Assembly (NCBI RefSeq): GCF_001543245.1
Contig: NZ_CP014163.1
Coordinates: 1,036,387-1,100,386, forward strand
Source: Aerococcus urinaehominis
Lineage (GTDB): Bacteria; Bacillota; Bacilli; Lactobacillales; Aerococcaceae
DNA length: 64,000 bases
Direction: 5' to 3'
Every line of letters starts with the position of its first letter. The first letter of the stretch is position 1. Made by a program: the position numbers and the translations under genes. The notes beneath the pieces were generated by a model. The model searched no databases, was not told the origin of the DNA, and saw only the letters and a program-made list of their open reading frames with translations. This document shows, piece after piece, positions 21,886 through 30,106 of this stretch.

Positions 21886-23214
21886 TTAAATATCAATTAC
21901 TTTATTAGGATTTAAGATATTATCGGGATCAAAAGCTTTTTTTACTTGTCTTAGGGCTTGCATATAATCAGAAGGGAATGTTTCGCTAAGATGATGTTTT
22001 TTAGCTAAACCAATGCCATGTTCAGCTGAAGGAAGGCCACCAACTGATTTTACTTCTGCATAGAGTTCATCTAAGAAGTCATCTAAACGTTCTTGCCATT
22101 CTTGATCACTTAAATTACCTTTCATAAAACTAGCATGAATGTTGCCATCGCCCGCATGGCCAAAGAAAATATTTGATATCCCCTTTTTAGTTGCTAATTG
22201 CTCGAGCTTTAAAATGGTTTCGGTGATTTTATTTATTGGAACTACCACATCTAGTCCTTCAACAATATCTTTAGCAATAATTGCTGCCATCATATTGTCG
22301 CGTAGTCGCCACGTTTGCTCGGCTTCTTGCTTGTCTAGAATTTTAGAATCAATAGCACCATGGTCGAGCGCAAGTTGATAGATAGTTTGGTTGTCAGCTT
22401 GAATAGCTTCCTGTTGATTACCATCTACGGTGATTAAAAGTAATTGCTCTCCATTGATATCTACTAACTGTGATCCTAAGTACTTTTCAGCATGAGATAA
22501 GCCTGATTTGGAGAAAAACTCTAGGGCTGAGGGTTGGACATTAGAAGCGAGTATTTCGTATATTACAGGCGCTAAATCTTCTAATCTATTGAAACCAATT
22601 AATTGACTTTGCTTGAATTTAGGCCGTGGTCTAAGCTTTAATTGTAATTTAGTGATAATCCCTAGTGTACCTTCTGAGCCAATAAAAAGATCTTTAAGGT
22701 CATAGCCAGAAGCATTTTTAATATTTAAACCACCTACTTGTAAGACGCTACCATTAGCTAAAACAACTTCAAGGCCACGGATATTATCCCTAGTAACCCC
22801 ATATTTAATAGCAGCCATTCCGCCAGCATTGGTAGCAGCGTTACCGCCAATGGTAGCATTTTTAGCCCCTGGATCAGGCGCATAGAAGTAGGGTTTGTCG
22901 GCTAAGAAGTCGTAGATTTTGGTTAATGGGGTGCCTGCTTCAACAGTAAGTGTCAATGTTTGAGTATCATAGTCTATAATCTGATTCATATGACTCATAT
23001 CCATTAAAAATTCACCTAGATGGGGATAGGTAGCTGCTGTCACACCTGTTTGTGCGCCGATAGTAATTAGACCGCATTGAGCTTGTCTAGCTTGAGCTAG
23101 GAAATCTATAACATCCTCTAGGTTCTCAGGAAAGGCTAATTTGCTAGCTTGGCCACGTTGGCCGGTCAAATTGTCGACTAGATAATAATCAGGTATTTGC
23201 TCGGTAATTTTCAT
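21886..23214 (-). CDS. FAD-linked oxidase, GlcD/D-lactate dehydrogenase family
   Basis: The 442-residue protein has a PCMH-type FAD-binding domain (about 30-210), with ITIGAQTGVTA near residue 50, PDPGAKNATIGGNAATNAGG near 115-134, and GSEGTLGIITKLQLKL near 180. A GlcD-type C-terminal domain follows, with FGHAGDGNIH near 345 and SAEHGIGLAKK near 400. This family oxidises D-2-hydroxyacids such as glycolate or D-lactate. The GlcE/GlcF subunits are not nearby, so it may be a single-subunit D-lactate dehydrogenase-like enzyme. GAGGTGAG precedes the ATG at 23214. The substrate is inferred only. Confidence 0.88.
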   Translation of the reverse strand: MKITEQIPDYYLVDNLTGQRGQASKLAFPENLEDVIDFLAQARQAQCGLITIGAQTGVTAATYPHLGEFLMDMSHMNQIIDYDTQTLTLTVEAGTPLTKIYDFLADKPYFYAPDPGAKNATIGGNAATNAGGMAAIKYGVTRDNIRGLEVVLANGSVLQVGGLNIKNASGYDLKDLFIGSEGTLGIITKLQLKLRPRPKFKQSQLIGFNRLEDLAPVIYEILASNVQPSALEFFSKSGLSHAEKYLGSQLVDINGEQLLLITVDGNQQEAIQADNQTIYQLALDHGAIDSKILDKQEAEQTWRLRDNMMAAIIAKDIVEGLDVVVPINKITETILKLEQLATKKGISNIFFGHAGDGNIHASFMKGNLSDQEWQERLDDFLDELYAEVKSVGGLPSAEHGIGLAKKHHLSETFPSDYMQALRQVKKAFDPDNILNPNKVIDI

Positions 23215-23254
23215 ATACTCACCTCATTTTATTCCATATCATAGCATAGACGAT

Positions 23255-23293
23255 AAAAAAAAGACAGCCAGCACCGGATAGTGCTGAGCTGTC
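23255..23293 (-). terminator. Terminator of the alanine dehydrogenase gene
   Basis: GACAGC/GCTGTC (23263-23268, 23288-23293) and AGCAC/GTGCT form a hairpin. On the minus strand it is followed by a run of T (A tract at 23255-23262). Confidence 0.85.
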
Positions 23294-23305
23294 AATTAGC
23301 TAACA

Positions 23306-24418
23306 TTAGGCTAGTAAATCATCAACTGGTGTGTATTCAAGACCTTGGGCTTGAGCAACTGGTTCGATAGTGACTTGACCTTTGTAAACATTAATACCTG
23401 TCTTAATCACATCGTTTTCTTTAGCTGCAGCCTCGATACCCTTATTAGCAATTTCTAGGGCATAGTTGGCTGATACATTAGTTAAAGCCATTGTCGAAGT
23501 CCGAGGAACAGCCCCTGGCATATTTGGAACCGCGTAATGAACAATATCATGTTCAATAAAGGTTGGATTATCTAAAGATCCGATAGGACTTTGGTGTTCA
23601 AAGATACCACCTTGGTCAATGGCAATATCAACAATAACTGAGCCTGGTTGCATTTTCTTAAGCATGTCTTCAGTCACTAGGGTTGGCGCCTTAGCACCTG
23701 GGATTAGAACTGAACCAATAACCAAGTCAGCATTTTTAATTTGATTTTCGATGTTAATTGAGTTAGAAATTAGGGTTTGGACGCGTTGACCAAATTGATC
23801 AACCAATTCACCTAGACGGGTTGGGTTGACATCAAGGATAGTCACTGACGCACCAAGACCAATGGCCATATCAGCAGCATTAGTACCAGAAACCCCACCA
23901 CCGATGATGACAACACGACCGCGTTGCACACCTGGTACGGCACCGAGTAGGACGCCTTTACCACCTTGTTGTTGTTCAAGGAAGTGGGCACCAATTTGTA
24001 CAGCCATACGACCGGCTACTTCAGACATTGGTTTTAGTAAAGGCAGGGCACCATCTTGAGTCATTGTTTCATAACCTACCGCTGTTACACCAGCATCCAT
24101 TAATGCTTGGGTTAATTCTTCTTCAGGTGCAAGGTGTAGGTAAGTAAAGAGAATTTGGCCATCACGGAAATATTGAAATTCTTCTTTTTGGGGTTCCTTT
24201 ACTTTCATAACCATTTCTTGGGCCCAAGCTTCTTCTGCGGTATCCACAATCTGAGCGCCTGATTTTACATATTCTTCATCTGTGAAGTTAGAACCTTCAC
24301 CGGCACCCTTTTGAATGAAAACCTCATGGCCAGCACCGGTTAGTAAGGCAGCGCCTACTGGGGTCATGGCCACCCGTTTTTCATTGTTTTTGATTTCTGT
24401 TGGAATACCAATTTTCAT
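23306..24418 (-). CDS. ald: Alanine dehydrogenase
   Basis: Ald interconverts L-alanine and pyruvate plus ammonia with NAD. The 370-residue length is exact for the family. Signatures are MKIGIPTEIKNNEKRVAMTP at the N-terminus, catalytic Lys/His in the N-terminal domain (KVKEPQ, YLHLAPEEELT), and the Rossmann motif GGGVSGTNAAD near residue 173. Also present are IDQGGIFE and the C-terminal NMPGAVPRTST. The gene stands alone between terminators, with its own promoter. It could link alanine to the neighbouring 2-hydroxyacid oxidation through pyruvate, an inference from adjacency. Confidence 0.96.
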   Translation of the reverse strand: MKIGIPTEIKNNEKRVAMTPVGAALLTGAGHEVFIQKGAGEGSNFTDEEYVKSGAQIVDTAEEAWAQEMVMKVKEPQKEEFQYFRDGQILFTYLHLAPEEELTQALMDAGVTAVGYETMTQDGALPLLKPMSEVAGRMAVQIGAHFLEQQQGGKGVLLGAVPGVQRGRVVIIGGGVSGTNAADMAIGLGASVTILDVNPTRLGELVDQFGQRVQTLISNSINIENQIKNADLVIGSVLIPGAKAPTLVTEDMLKKMQPGSVIVDIAIDQGGIFEHQSPIGSLDNPTFIEHDIVHYAVPNMPGAVPRTSTMALTNVSANYALEIANKGIEAAAKENDVIKTGINVYKGQVTIEPVAQAQGLEYTPVDDLLA

Positions 24419-24462
24419 AAAATTAAACCTCCATCATCGTTCACAAAATAACTTACTAGTCC

Positions 24463-24491
24463 AGTATAACGCTAATAAAAATGAATGTCAT
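24463..24491 (-). promoter_or_regulatory. Promoter of ald
   Basis: On the minus strand ATGACA (24491-24486) is followed after 17 bp by TATACT (24468-24463). The predicted transcript start is about 40 bases upstream of the ald start codon. Confidence 0.65.
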
Positions 24492-24603
24492 CTGATAGAC
24501 TCGACCAGATACAAGTTTTAGTCTTTTTTAAAGAAACCGTTTTATTCGGTAAACAGCTCTAATTGTGATAAATTAATAGTATGAGAAAGAAGGAGGAATC
24601 ACT

Positions 24604-24888
24604 ATGGCAAGTGAAATTAAAGCAATGGATCGGGGCTATGCCTATTTGGTTGACGGTGAAAAATTAGGGGAAATTACTTTTTCTCCCGCTAATGATAATT
24701 TTGTCATTGCTGACCATACGTATGTGGACGATAGTTTACGTGGTCAAGGGGTAGCTGGTCAATTATTAGACTATATGGTTGAGGATATGGATAAGCAGGG
24801 TAAGAAAATAAAGGCGCTTTGCCCATATGTTGTTAGAAAGTTCCAGGAAGAGCCTGAGAAATATGGACATATTAATGTAGACAACTAA
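24604..24888 (+). CDS. Small GNAT-like N-acetyltransferase (COG2388/YidJ type)
   Basis: The 94-residue protein matches the compact GNAT subfamily. It has an N-terminal beta hairpin, the acetyl-CoA loop VDDSLRGQGVAGQLL near residues 40-55, and the conserved tail KKIKALCPYVVRKFQEEPE. These minimal proteins bind acetyl-CoA but their substrates are unknown. AGGAGGAATCACT precedes ATG 24604. It lies 77 bases before the universal stress protein, which has its own promoter. Confidence 0.88.
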   Translation: MASEIKAMDRGYAYLVDGEKLGEITFSPANDNFVIADHTYVDDSLRGQGVAGQLLDYMVEDMDKQGKKIKALCPYVVRKFQEEPEKYGHINVDN

Positions 24889-24898
24889 TTCTCACGCG

Positions 24899-24927
24899 TT
24901 GTAAGCGCAATCATTTTGTGGTATACT
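24899..24927 (+). promoter_or_regulatory. Promoter of the universal stress gene with overlapping cre-like site
   Basis: TTGTAA (24899-24904) and TATACT (24922-24927) are spaced 17 bp. The 14 bases at 24900-24913, TGTAAGCGCAATCA, match the CcpA consensus TGWAARCGYTWNCA at 13 positions and cover part of the -35. Carbon catabolite repression by CcpA is therefore likely, but inferred. Confidence 0.7.
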
Positions 24928-24964
24928 TTAGGTGTAAAAAGAGACCATAAGAGGAGGGCTTATC

Positions 24965-25393
24965 ATGGTTGAGAAATATCGTAAAATTTTAGTGCCTGTA
25001 GATGGATCTGACCAAGCACATGAGGCTTTGTTACAAGCAGTACAAATTGCAGAACGTAACCAGGCAGAATTAATTTTATTTACGGCGATAGATGACCTAG
25101 CACGTTATGGCAACCTAGATTCTCCGGTCCGCTTGTATGAACAAGTTGAACAGGATAGTAAAGATATGCTAAAAACTTACTATGATGAGGTTAAGGATAG
25201 TCAGGTTAAGATTGAAGCAGTTGCTATGAAAGGAGATCCCCGTTATAGTGTCGTAGATTATGCTAACGAAGCTAACGTGGATTTAATTGTTATGGGTTCA
25301 ACTGGTAAAGGTAATATCGAGCGCTTGATGATGGGTTCGGTATCAGAGTATGTTGTACGGCATGCCCATATTAACGTCTTGATTGTTAAATAA
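24965..25393 (+). CDS. Universal stress protein, UspA family
   Basis: The 142-residue protein is a single Usp domain. The N-terminus KILVPVDGSDQAHEAL is typical, and the ATP-binding motif GSTGKGNIERLMMGSVSEYVVRHA, G-2x-G-9x-G(S/T), lies at about residues 108-131. It should therefore be the nucleotide-binding type. It is a cytoplasmic stress-induced protein of uncertain biochemical role. AGAGGAGGG precedes ATG 24965. A cre-like element overlaps the promoter, and a strong bidirectional terminator follows. Confidence 0.94.
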   Translation: MVEKYRKILVPVDGSDQAHEALLQAVQIAERNQAELILFTAIDDLARYGNLDSPVRLYEQVEQDSKDMLKTYYDEVKDSQVKIEAVAMKGDPRYSVVDYANEANVDLIVMGSTGKGNIERLMMGSVSEYVVRHAHINVLIVK

Positions 25394-25411
25394 GTTACAG
25401 CTTAAGTAAAT

Positions 25412-25458
25412 AAAATAAGCGTGGCCAATAGAAGTTACCTATTGGCCACGCTTATTTT
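25412..25458. terminator. Bidirectional terminator between usp and the ZIP gene
   Basis: A 20-bp perfect inverted repeat (25412-25431 with 25439-25458) has A4 and T4 flanks and serves both convergent genes. Confidence 0.9.
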
Positions 25459-25472
25459 ATCGTTAGTTTAAA

Positions 25473-26287
25473 TTAGCCTAGGGCAACGTCTAGAATCATC
25501 ATAAGCGTAAACCCAATTAAAAGAGCCATTGTTGCCGTATCCTTATGGTCGTCTGCTTGAGATTCTGGAATCAGCTCTTCTACACAAACAAAAATCATAG
25601 CACCAGCTGCAAAAGCTAGCGCATAGGGTAGAATAGCCGTAACCTGGCTGACCAATAGGGCGCCTAAAAAAGCGCCGAAAACTTCAACCAAGGCAGATAA
25701 TTGTCCCAAATTAAGGCGCGTGACTGGCTAGCGCCGTGAGCCCTAATAGGCATGGAAAGCGCAGCTCCTTCCGGGAAGTTTTGTAGCCCTATTCCCAATG
25801 CTAGAGCTAGGGCTGCCGATAGACTAGCCTCTTCTATACCAAGACCAGCAGCCCCAAAAGCAACGCCGACAGCTAAGCCCTCGGGAATATTGTGAATCGT
25901 AATGGCTAGAAATAGCAAAGTAGTAGAGGGCAATTTACTGGGCATACCTTCAGCTTGAGAACGACTCTGGTCAAGATGTAGGTGAGGAATTACTTTATCT
26001 AGTAATCTAAGGAAGATGCCACCGCCCATAAAACCTAATGCTGCCGGTAGAAAGGCTAGGCGCCCATAACCATTGGCCTCAGCATAAGAGATAGCCGGCG
26101 CTAAGAGTGACCAGAAAGAAGCTGCAATCATGACACCAGCTGCGAAACCATTCATAATTGCTAATAATTTTTTATTGATAGTGTTGAAAAAATAGACCAA
26201 GCTGGCACCGGCTGCGGTACAGGCCCAGGTAAATACGCCGGCTAGACTGGCTTGCCAAATTGGATTAAGGTTAATAAACCAATTCAT
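25473..26287 (-). pseudogene. ZIP-family metal (zinc) transporter, frameshifted
   Basis: Two overlapping minus-strand frames together encode one ZIP transporter. The 5' part (26287-25664, 207 residues) holds the first helices, the histidines between helices 3 and 4 (PHLHLDQ), and the metal-site motifs HNIPEGLAVG and QNFPEGAALS. It then runs out of frame near 25708. The 3' part (from about 25709 to 25473) continues with GQLSALVEVFGAFLGALL and VCVEELIPES, which is the expected ZIP continuation. Adding one base in the TTTGGG run at about 25706-25711 would restore a roughly 270-residue protein. It is either a real inactivating deletion or a sequencing error in a homopolymer. Confidence 0.85.
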
Positions 26288-26368
26288 AGATATCCTCCTT
26301 ATTAGTCATTGTCATCCCACTCATTATAGTCTTTTATTCACGCAATATTAAATATAAGGCTCATGAGC

Positions 26369-26387
26369 TGTTCGTTTAAGACGAACA
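26369..26387. promoter_or_regulatory. Inverted repeat operator candidate before the cystathionine enzyme gene
   Basis: TGTTCGT (26369-26375) and ACGAACA (26381-26387) form perfect 7-bp arms around 5 bases. A TATAAT at 26395-26400 lies just downstream, so the repeat covers the expected -35 position of the plus-strand promoter. It resembles a dimer-bound operator. The arms face the opposite way to a Gram-positive SOS box. Confidence 0.5.
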
Positions 26388-26471
26388 TATTAGATATAAT
26401 AATCAAAAGCAGTTGATTTAAAATTAGTGGTAGGATGATATTACTAATAATGTCGAGAGGATGCTGGAAAA

Positions 26472-27569
26472 ATGGCTAAACATATAGAGACAATTTTAGC
26501 GCAATTAGGAAACCGTAGTGATGAAGAAACAGGAGCTGTATCAGCCCCGCTTTATTTATCTACGGCTTATCGCCACCCAGGATTAGCTCAATCAACAGGC
26601 TATGACTATATTCGGACTGCTAATCCAACGCGAGATATTTTACAGACAGGAATTGCTGAAATAGAAGCAGGGGATGCGGGATTTGCCTGTTCTTCTGGTA
26701 TGGCAGCTATTCAACTAGTCATTGAGGGTTTACTTCAGGCGGGGGACCAGGTCGTAACGCTTCAAGACTTATATGGCGGCTCTTATCGTTATTTCCATGC
26801 GCGCCAGCAGGCTGGGGCCTACCAGTTTACTTATTGCTTAACGGAGGCTGACTTGTTAGAGCGTTTAACAGATGATGTTGCCATGGTATTTATTGAGACA
26901 CCAACTAATCCAATGATGGTTACCTTTGATATTGAAAAAATTGCTCAAAAAGCTCATGAGCATGGAATTATCGTGGTGGTAGATAATACCTTCTATACCC
27001 CCTTGCGCCAGCAACCCTTAGCTTTAGGCGCAGATGTTGTTATCCATTCAGCGACTAAATATTTATCTGGCCATAACGATGTCTTAGCGGGCCTAGTAGC
27101 TTGTCGGGGCGAAAAAATTGCTGAAGATTTAACTTTTCAATTAAATACTACAGGTGCTACACTTGCACCGTTTGACTGTTGGTTAGTTATTAGGGGGATG
27201 AAGACGCTGTCCTTGCGCCTTAAGCAACATGAACAAAATGCTAGAGCAATTGTTGATTATCTAAAAGGTCAAGATCAAGTGGGTCAGGTATATTATGCCG
27301 GTCATTCGGGTATGGTTTCTTTTGAACTTAAGGATTTAAGTAAAATTGAGCCGTTCCTAGCTAATCTAAAGATTTTTTCCTTCGCTGAGAGCTTGGGTGG
27401 TGTTGAGAGCTTGATTACTTATCCAAAGACCCAAACGCATGCTGATATCCCGCAGGATTTACGTGAGGCATATGGACTCACTGATCATATCTTAAGAATT
27501 TCAACAGGAATTGAACATACTGACGACCTAGTGGCTGATTTAGCCCAGGCCTTTGACCAATTAGCTTAA
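26472..27569 (+). CDS. PLP-dependent trans-sulfuration enzyme (cystathionine gamma-synthase/lyase family)
   Basis: The 365-residue protein is a Cys/Met-metabolism PLP enzyme. Motifs are YDYIRTANPTRD near residue 40, SSGMAA near 75, the cofactor segment VVDNTFYTPL near 170, and SATKYLSGHND with the Schiff-base lysine near 197. The C-terminus contains ESLITYPKTQTHADIP and LRISTGIEH. This fits MetB (O-acylhomoserine to cystathionine) or MetC/CBL-type enzymes; sequence alone does not separate them. The LysR regulator gene follows 19 bases later. An inverted repeat sits over its probable promoter. Confidence 0.88.
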   Translation: MAKHIETILAQLGNRSDEETGAVSAPLYLSTAYRHPGLAQSTGYDYIRTANPTRDILQTGIAEIEAGDAGFACSSGMAAIQLVIEGLLQAGDQVVTLQDLYGGSYRYFHARQQAGAYQFTYCLTEADLLERLTDDVAMVFIETPTNPMMVTFDIEKIAQKAHEHGIIVVVDNTFYTPLRQQPLALGADVVIHSATKYLSGHNDVLAGLVACRGEKIAEDLTFQLNTTGATLAPFDCWLVIRGMKTLSLRLKQHEQNARAIVDYLKGQDQVGQVYYAGHSGMVSFELKDLSKIEPFLANLKIFSFAESLGGVESLITYPKTQTHADIPQDLREAYGLTDHILRISTGIEHTDDLVADLAQAFDQLA

Positions 27570-27588
27570 CAGGGGGGGCATAGCTAAT

Positions 27589-28515
27589 ATGAATTTACAA
27601 CAATTAAAATATGCTGTGGTGGCAGCAGAAAGTGGCTCGTTTAGAGAAGCAGCACGGCGGTTATATATGGCTCAGTCCAGTTTATCTACCTCTATTAAGG
27701 AATTGGAGGAAGAGTTCGAAATTCAAATTTTTGAGCGTAGCAAGCGAGGCATCTTTATTACTAAAGAAGGTAGTGAGTTCCTCTCTTACGCCCGCGATAT
27801 TCTTTCTCAGGTAGATGTTTTAGAAGCGCGCTATTCAGAGGAAGGCAGTAAGCGCCTTTTCTCTATCTCTGCTCAGCACTATGATTTTGTTTCAGAAGCC
27901 TTTAGCCAGCTAATTAATGAAGCTAGTGAAAGCACGGCACATTTTCGCCTCTTAGAAACATCTACTAATCAAGTACTACAGGATGTTCGGAATGCCTATA
28001 GCGAGTTAGGAGTCATTTATATGAATGACTTTAACCGTCGCGTCATTAATCAATATTTAGGTCGTTATGAGATGACTTTTGAACCCTTGGGCACCTTCGC
28101 TCCCCACATATTTGTTGGCAACCATCATCCTTTAGCAGACCGGAAAAGTGTAAGTTTAGCAGATTTAGAAGCTTATCCAATTTTACGTTTTGAACAAGAT
28201 ACCGGTTCTTCAACCCAATTTACTGAAGAAGCAGTCGAGCTTGAAGAATCAGAGAGCACCATGATCACGGTTAGTGACCGGGCTGTAGCTATTAATGTTT
28301 TAGAAAATACTCAGGCTTATCTAGCGGGAACAGGTATTTTAACATCGCTATTTAACCAGCATATGCGGACGATTCCGATTTCAGATAGTCCCACCACTAA
28401 TGAGATTGGTTATATTCAGGTGCGCTATCGCAAATTGAGTGATTTAGGTCAAAAGTTTATTAAGATGTTAAAAAAAGCAGTTGCCGATAATAGTACAGAA
28501 GAGGAAAACATTTAA
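27589..28515 (+). CDS. LysR-family regulator (CysB/CpsY/MetR-like)
   Basis: The 308-residue protein has the LysR winged helix at residues 1-60 (AAESGSFREAARRLYMAQSSLSTSIKELEEEF) and a periplasmic-binding-like effector domain (about 90-295). In streptococci, related regulators (CpsY/MtaR, CmbR) control sulfur amino-acid uptake and synthesis, which suits the gene immediately upstream. Being in the same operon as a likely target suggests autoregulation. The effector is unknown. Confidence 0.88.
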   Translation: MNLQQLKYAVVAAESGSFREAARRLYMAQSSLSTSIKELEEEFEIQIFERSKRGIFITKEGSEFLSYARDILSQVDVLEARYSEEGSKRLFSISAQHYDFVSEAFSQLINEASESTAHFRLLETSTNQVLQDVRNAYSELGVIYMNDFNRRVINQYLGRYEMTFEPLGTFAPHIFVGNHHPLADRKSVSLADLEAYPILRFEQDTGSSTQFTEEAVELEESESTMITVSDRAVAINVLENTQAYLAGTGILTSLFNQHMRTIPISDSPTTNEIGYIQVRYRKLSDLGQKFIKMLKKAVADNSTEEENI

Positions 28516-28715
28516 ATGTTTTAGGGGCGATGCCGTTTATATTATTGATTGCTTTAAGCCTTAGGGTATAGCAAACTAGATTGATTTTTGAAAAAGATGA
28601 GCATTTAAAAATATAATATATAAGGTCCTTGAAGTAAGTGTTAAATAAGCTTGGTTTTTTGCCATAAATTATGGTATGCTTTTAACATTAATTTTTATTT
28701 AAGAGAGGACTTAAT

Positions 28716-29906
28716 ATGCAACCAATTTATGCTTTTACGCTGATAGTGGTGGTCTTTGCCTTGGGTAATATTATTGCTGTTAAAACACGGTCAATTGTAT
28801 CCATGCTTTTCACTGCTTCAGCTTTCTTTCTAATTGCTTTTATCTTAGGATTGCCCCGGACAGTATTAGCTGATTCTACTTTATTAGATATGGGTGCTAT
28901 GCTGATCCCTATCCTACTCGTCCATATGGGAACGTCTATGAATTTTAAACAATTATTAGAACAATGGCGGGTTGTACTGGTAGCTATAGCCGCCATTATT
29001 GGTATAGTAGTTGTTGTTGTCGGCCTTGGTCAGTTCTTAGTTGGCTTACCTGCTGCCCTTGTGGCTGCGCCTCCAATTGCTGGAGGGGTGATTGCCGGTA
29101 TTCAAATGGGTGAAGTTGCTGCCAACCTGGGGATGGCTGAGTTACAAATTTTAGCTTCTTTACTGGTAGTTGTCCAAGGCTTCTTTGGCTATCCAATAGC
29201 TTCTTTTGCCCTTAAAAAAGAAGCTAACCGGATTGTCGAGGAGTACCGTCAAGGCACCCTAGCGCCTTTGAGTGAAGCAGCTAGCCGCAAGGATTCTGGT
29301 AAAATTATTGGTGATGTGCACGAGGATTTAAAATCGGATGAGTGGTATCTGGCTAAGGTAGCACTTGTAGCCGCCCTTGCAGTATTTGTCTCATCAGCAG
29401 TGCAACAAGTAGTGGGTTTCAATCTATTAGATAAAAATATTTTGGCTCTCTTATTTGGTGTCCTAGCCCATCAGGCTCATTTACTAGAAGCTGCACCTTT
29501 AAATAAGGCAAATTCTTATGGCATTGCCATGGTTGCTCTAACTGTCGTAGTAATTTCAGGTCTGACAGGGGCGACGGTAGATGTCCTAATTCAATTATTA
29601 CCGATTATTGTAATTACACTCATCTTAGGAGTTATTGGTATTGTCCTGATGTCTGTTATTGCAGCCAAAGTCTTTAAAGTAGATATTTGGTTGGCTATTG
29701 GTGTGGGGGCTTCTGCTCTATTCGGCTTCCCAGGAACCTTTATCATACCGACCGAAGTTTCAAATGCTGTCTCCCAGTCAGCTGAAGAGCGTCAGGCTGT
29801 CTTAGTGAGAATACAGCCGCAAATGCTGGTTGCTGGTTTTGTCACTGTGTCAATCGCTTCAGTTGTCTTAGCCGGTATTTTATCACCAATTTTAGCTGGC
29901 TTATAA
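28716..29906 (+). CDS. Polytopic membrane protein, probable transporter (family not recognised)
   Basis: The 396-residue protein has about 10-11 transmembrane helices, with a hydrophilic loop near residues 165-210 (KKEANRIVEEYRQG...DLKSDEWY). Small-residue-rich helices such as PPIAGGVIAGIQMGEVAANLG, here at about residues 118-138, and GVGASALFGFPGTFIIPTE near 328-346 recall the pseudo-symmetric re-entrant segments of GltS-type sodium symporters. I cannot assign a family firmly. An extended -10 (TGGTATGCT, 28672-28680) lies upstream, so it has its own promoter. It follows the cystathionine enzyme and LysR genes, hinting at sulfur or amino-acid transport. Confidence 0.7.
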   Translation: MQPIYAFTLIVVVFALGNIIAVKTRSIVSMLFTASAFFLIAFILGLPRTVLADSTLLDMGAMLIPILLVHMGTSMNFKQLLEQWRVVLVAIAAIIGIVVVVVGLGQFLVGLPAALVAAPPIAGGVIAGIQMGEVAANLGMAELQILASLLVVVQGFFGYPIASFALKKEANRIVEEYRQGTLAPLSEAASRKDSGKIIGDVHEDLKSDEWYLAKVALVAALAVFVSSAVQQVVGFNLLDKNILALLFGVLAHQAHLLEAAPLNKANSYGIAMVALTVVVISGLTGATVDVLIQLLPIIVITLILGVIGIVLMSVIAAKVFKVDIWLAIGVGASALFGFPGTFIIPTEVSNAVSQSAEERQAVLVRIQPQMLVAGFVTVSIASVVLAGILSPILAGL

Positions 29907-29959
29907 GTCGTTTCTAATGGTTGACGGTTTTAGAAGGTTGAATATTTTTAGATTAAAAA

Positions 29960-30006
29960 CAAAGAGTCCCGCTAGCAATTTTTGCTAGCGGGACTCTTTG
30001 TCTTTC
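29960..30006. terminator. Bidirectional terminator between transporter and flavoprotein genes
   Basis: A 19-bp perfect inverted repeat (29960-29978 with 29982-30000) is flanked by A- and T-rich tails. The 100 bases beyond it hold a 15-codon open frame (30023-30070) behind GGGAGGAG that I regard as uncertain. Confidence 0.88.
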
Positions 30007-30106
30007 TTGGGAGGAGAAAGATATGAAGAAAAGTAATTTGGTATATTTATATAATAGGCTAGTCTTGTGAAGAAAGTATGAATAGACTGGTTAAAAAATA
30101 AGAAGA

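Noticed and set aside
26369-26387. Inverted repeat as a LexA/DinR box.
   Set aside because: The SOS box is CGAAC-N4-GTTCG; here the arms are in the opposite order (GTTCG first), so it does not match.
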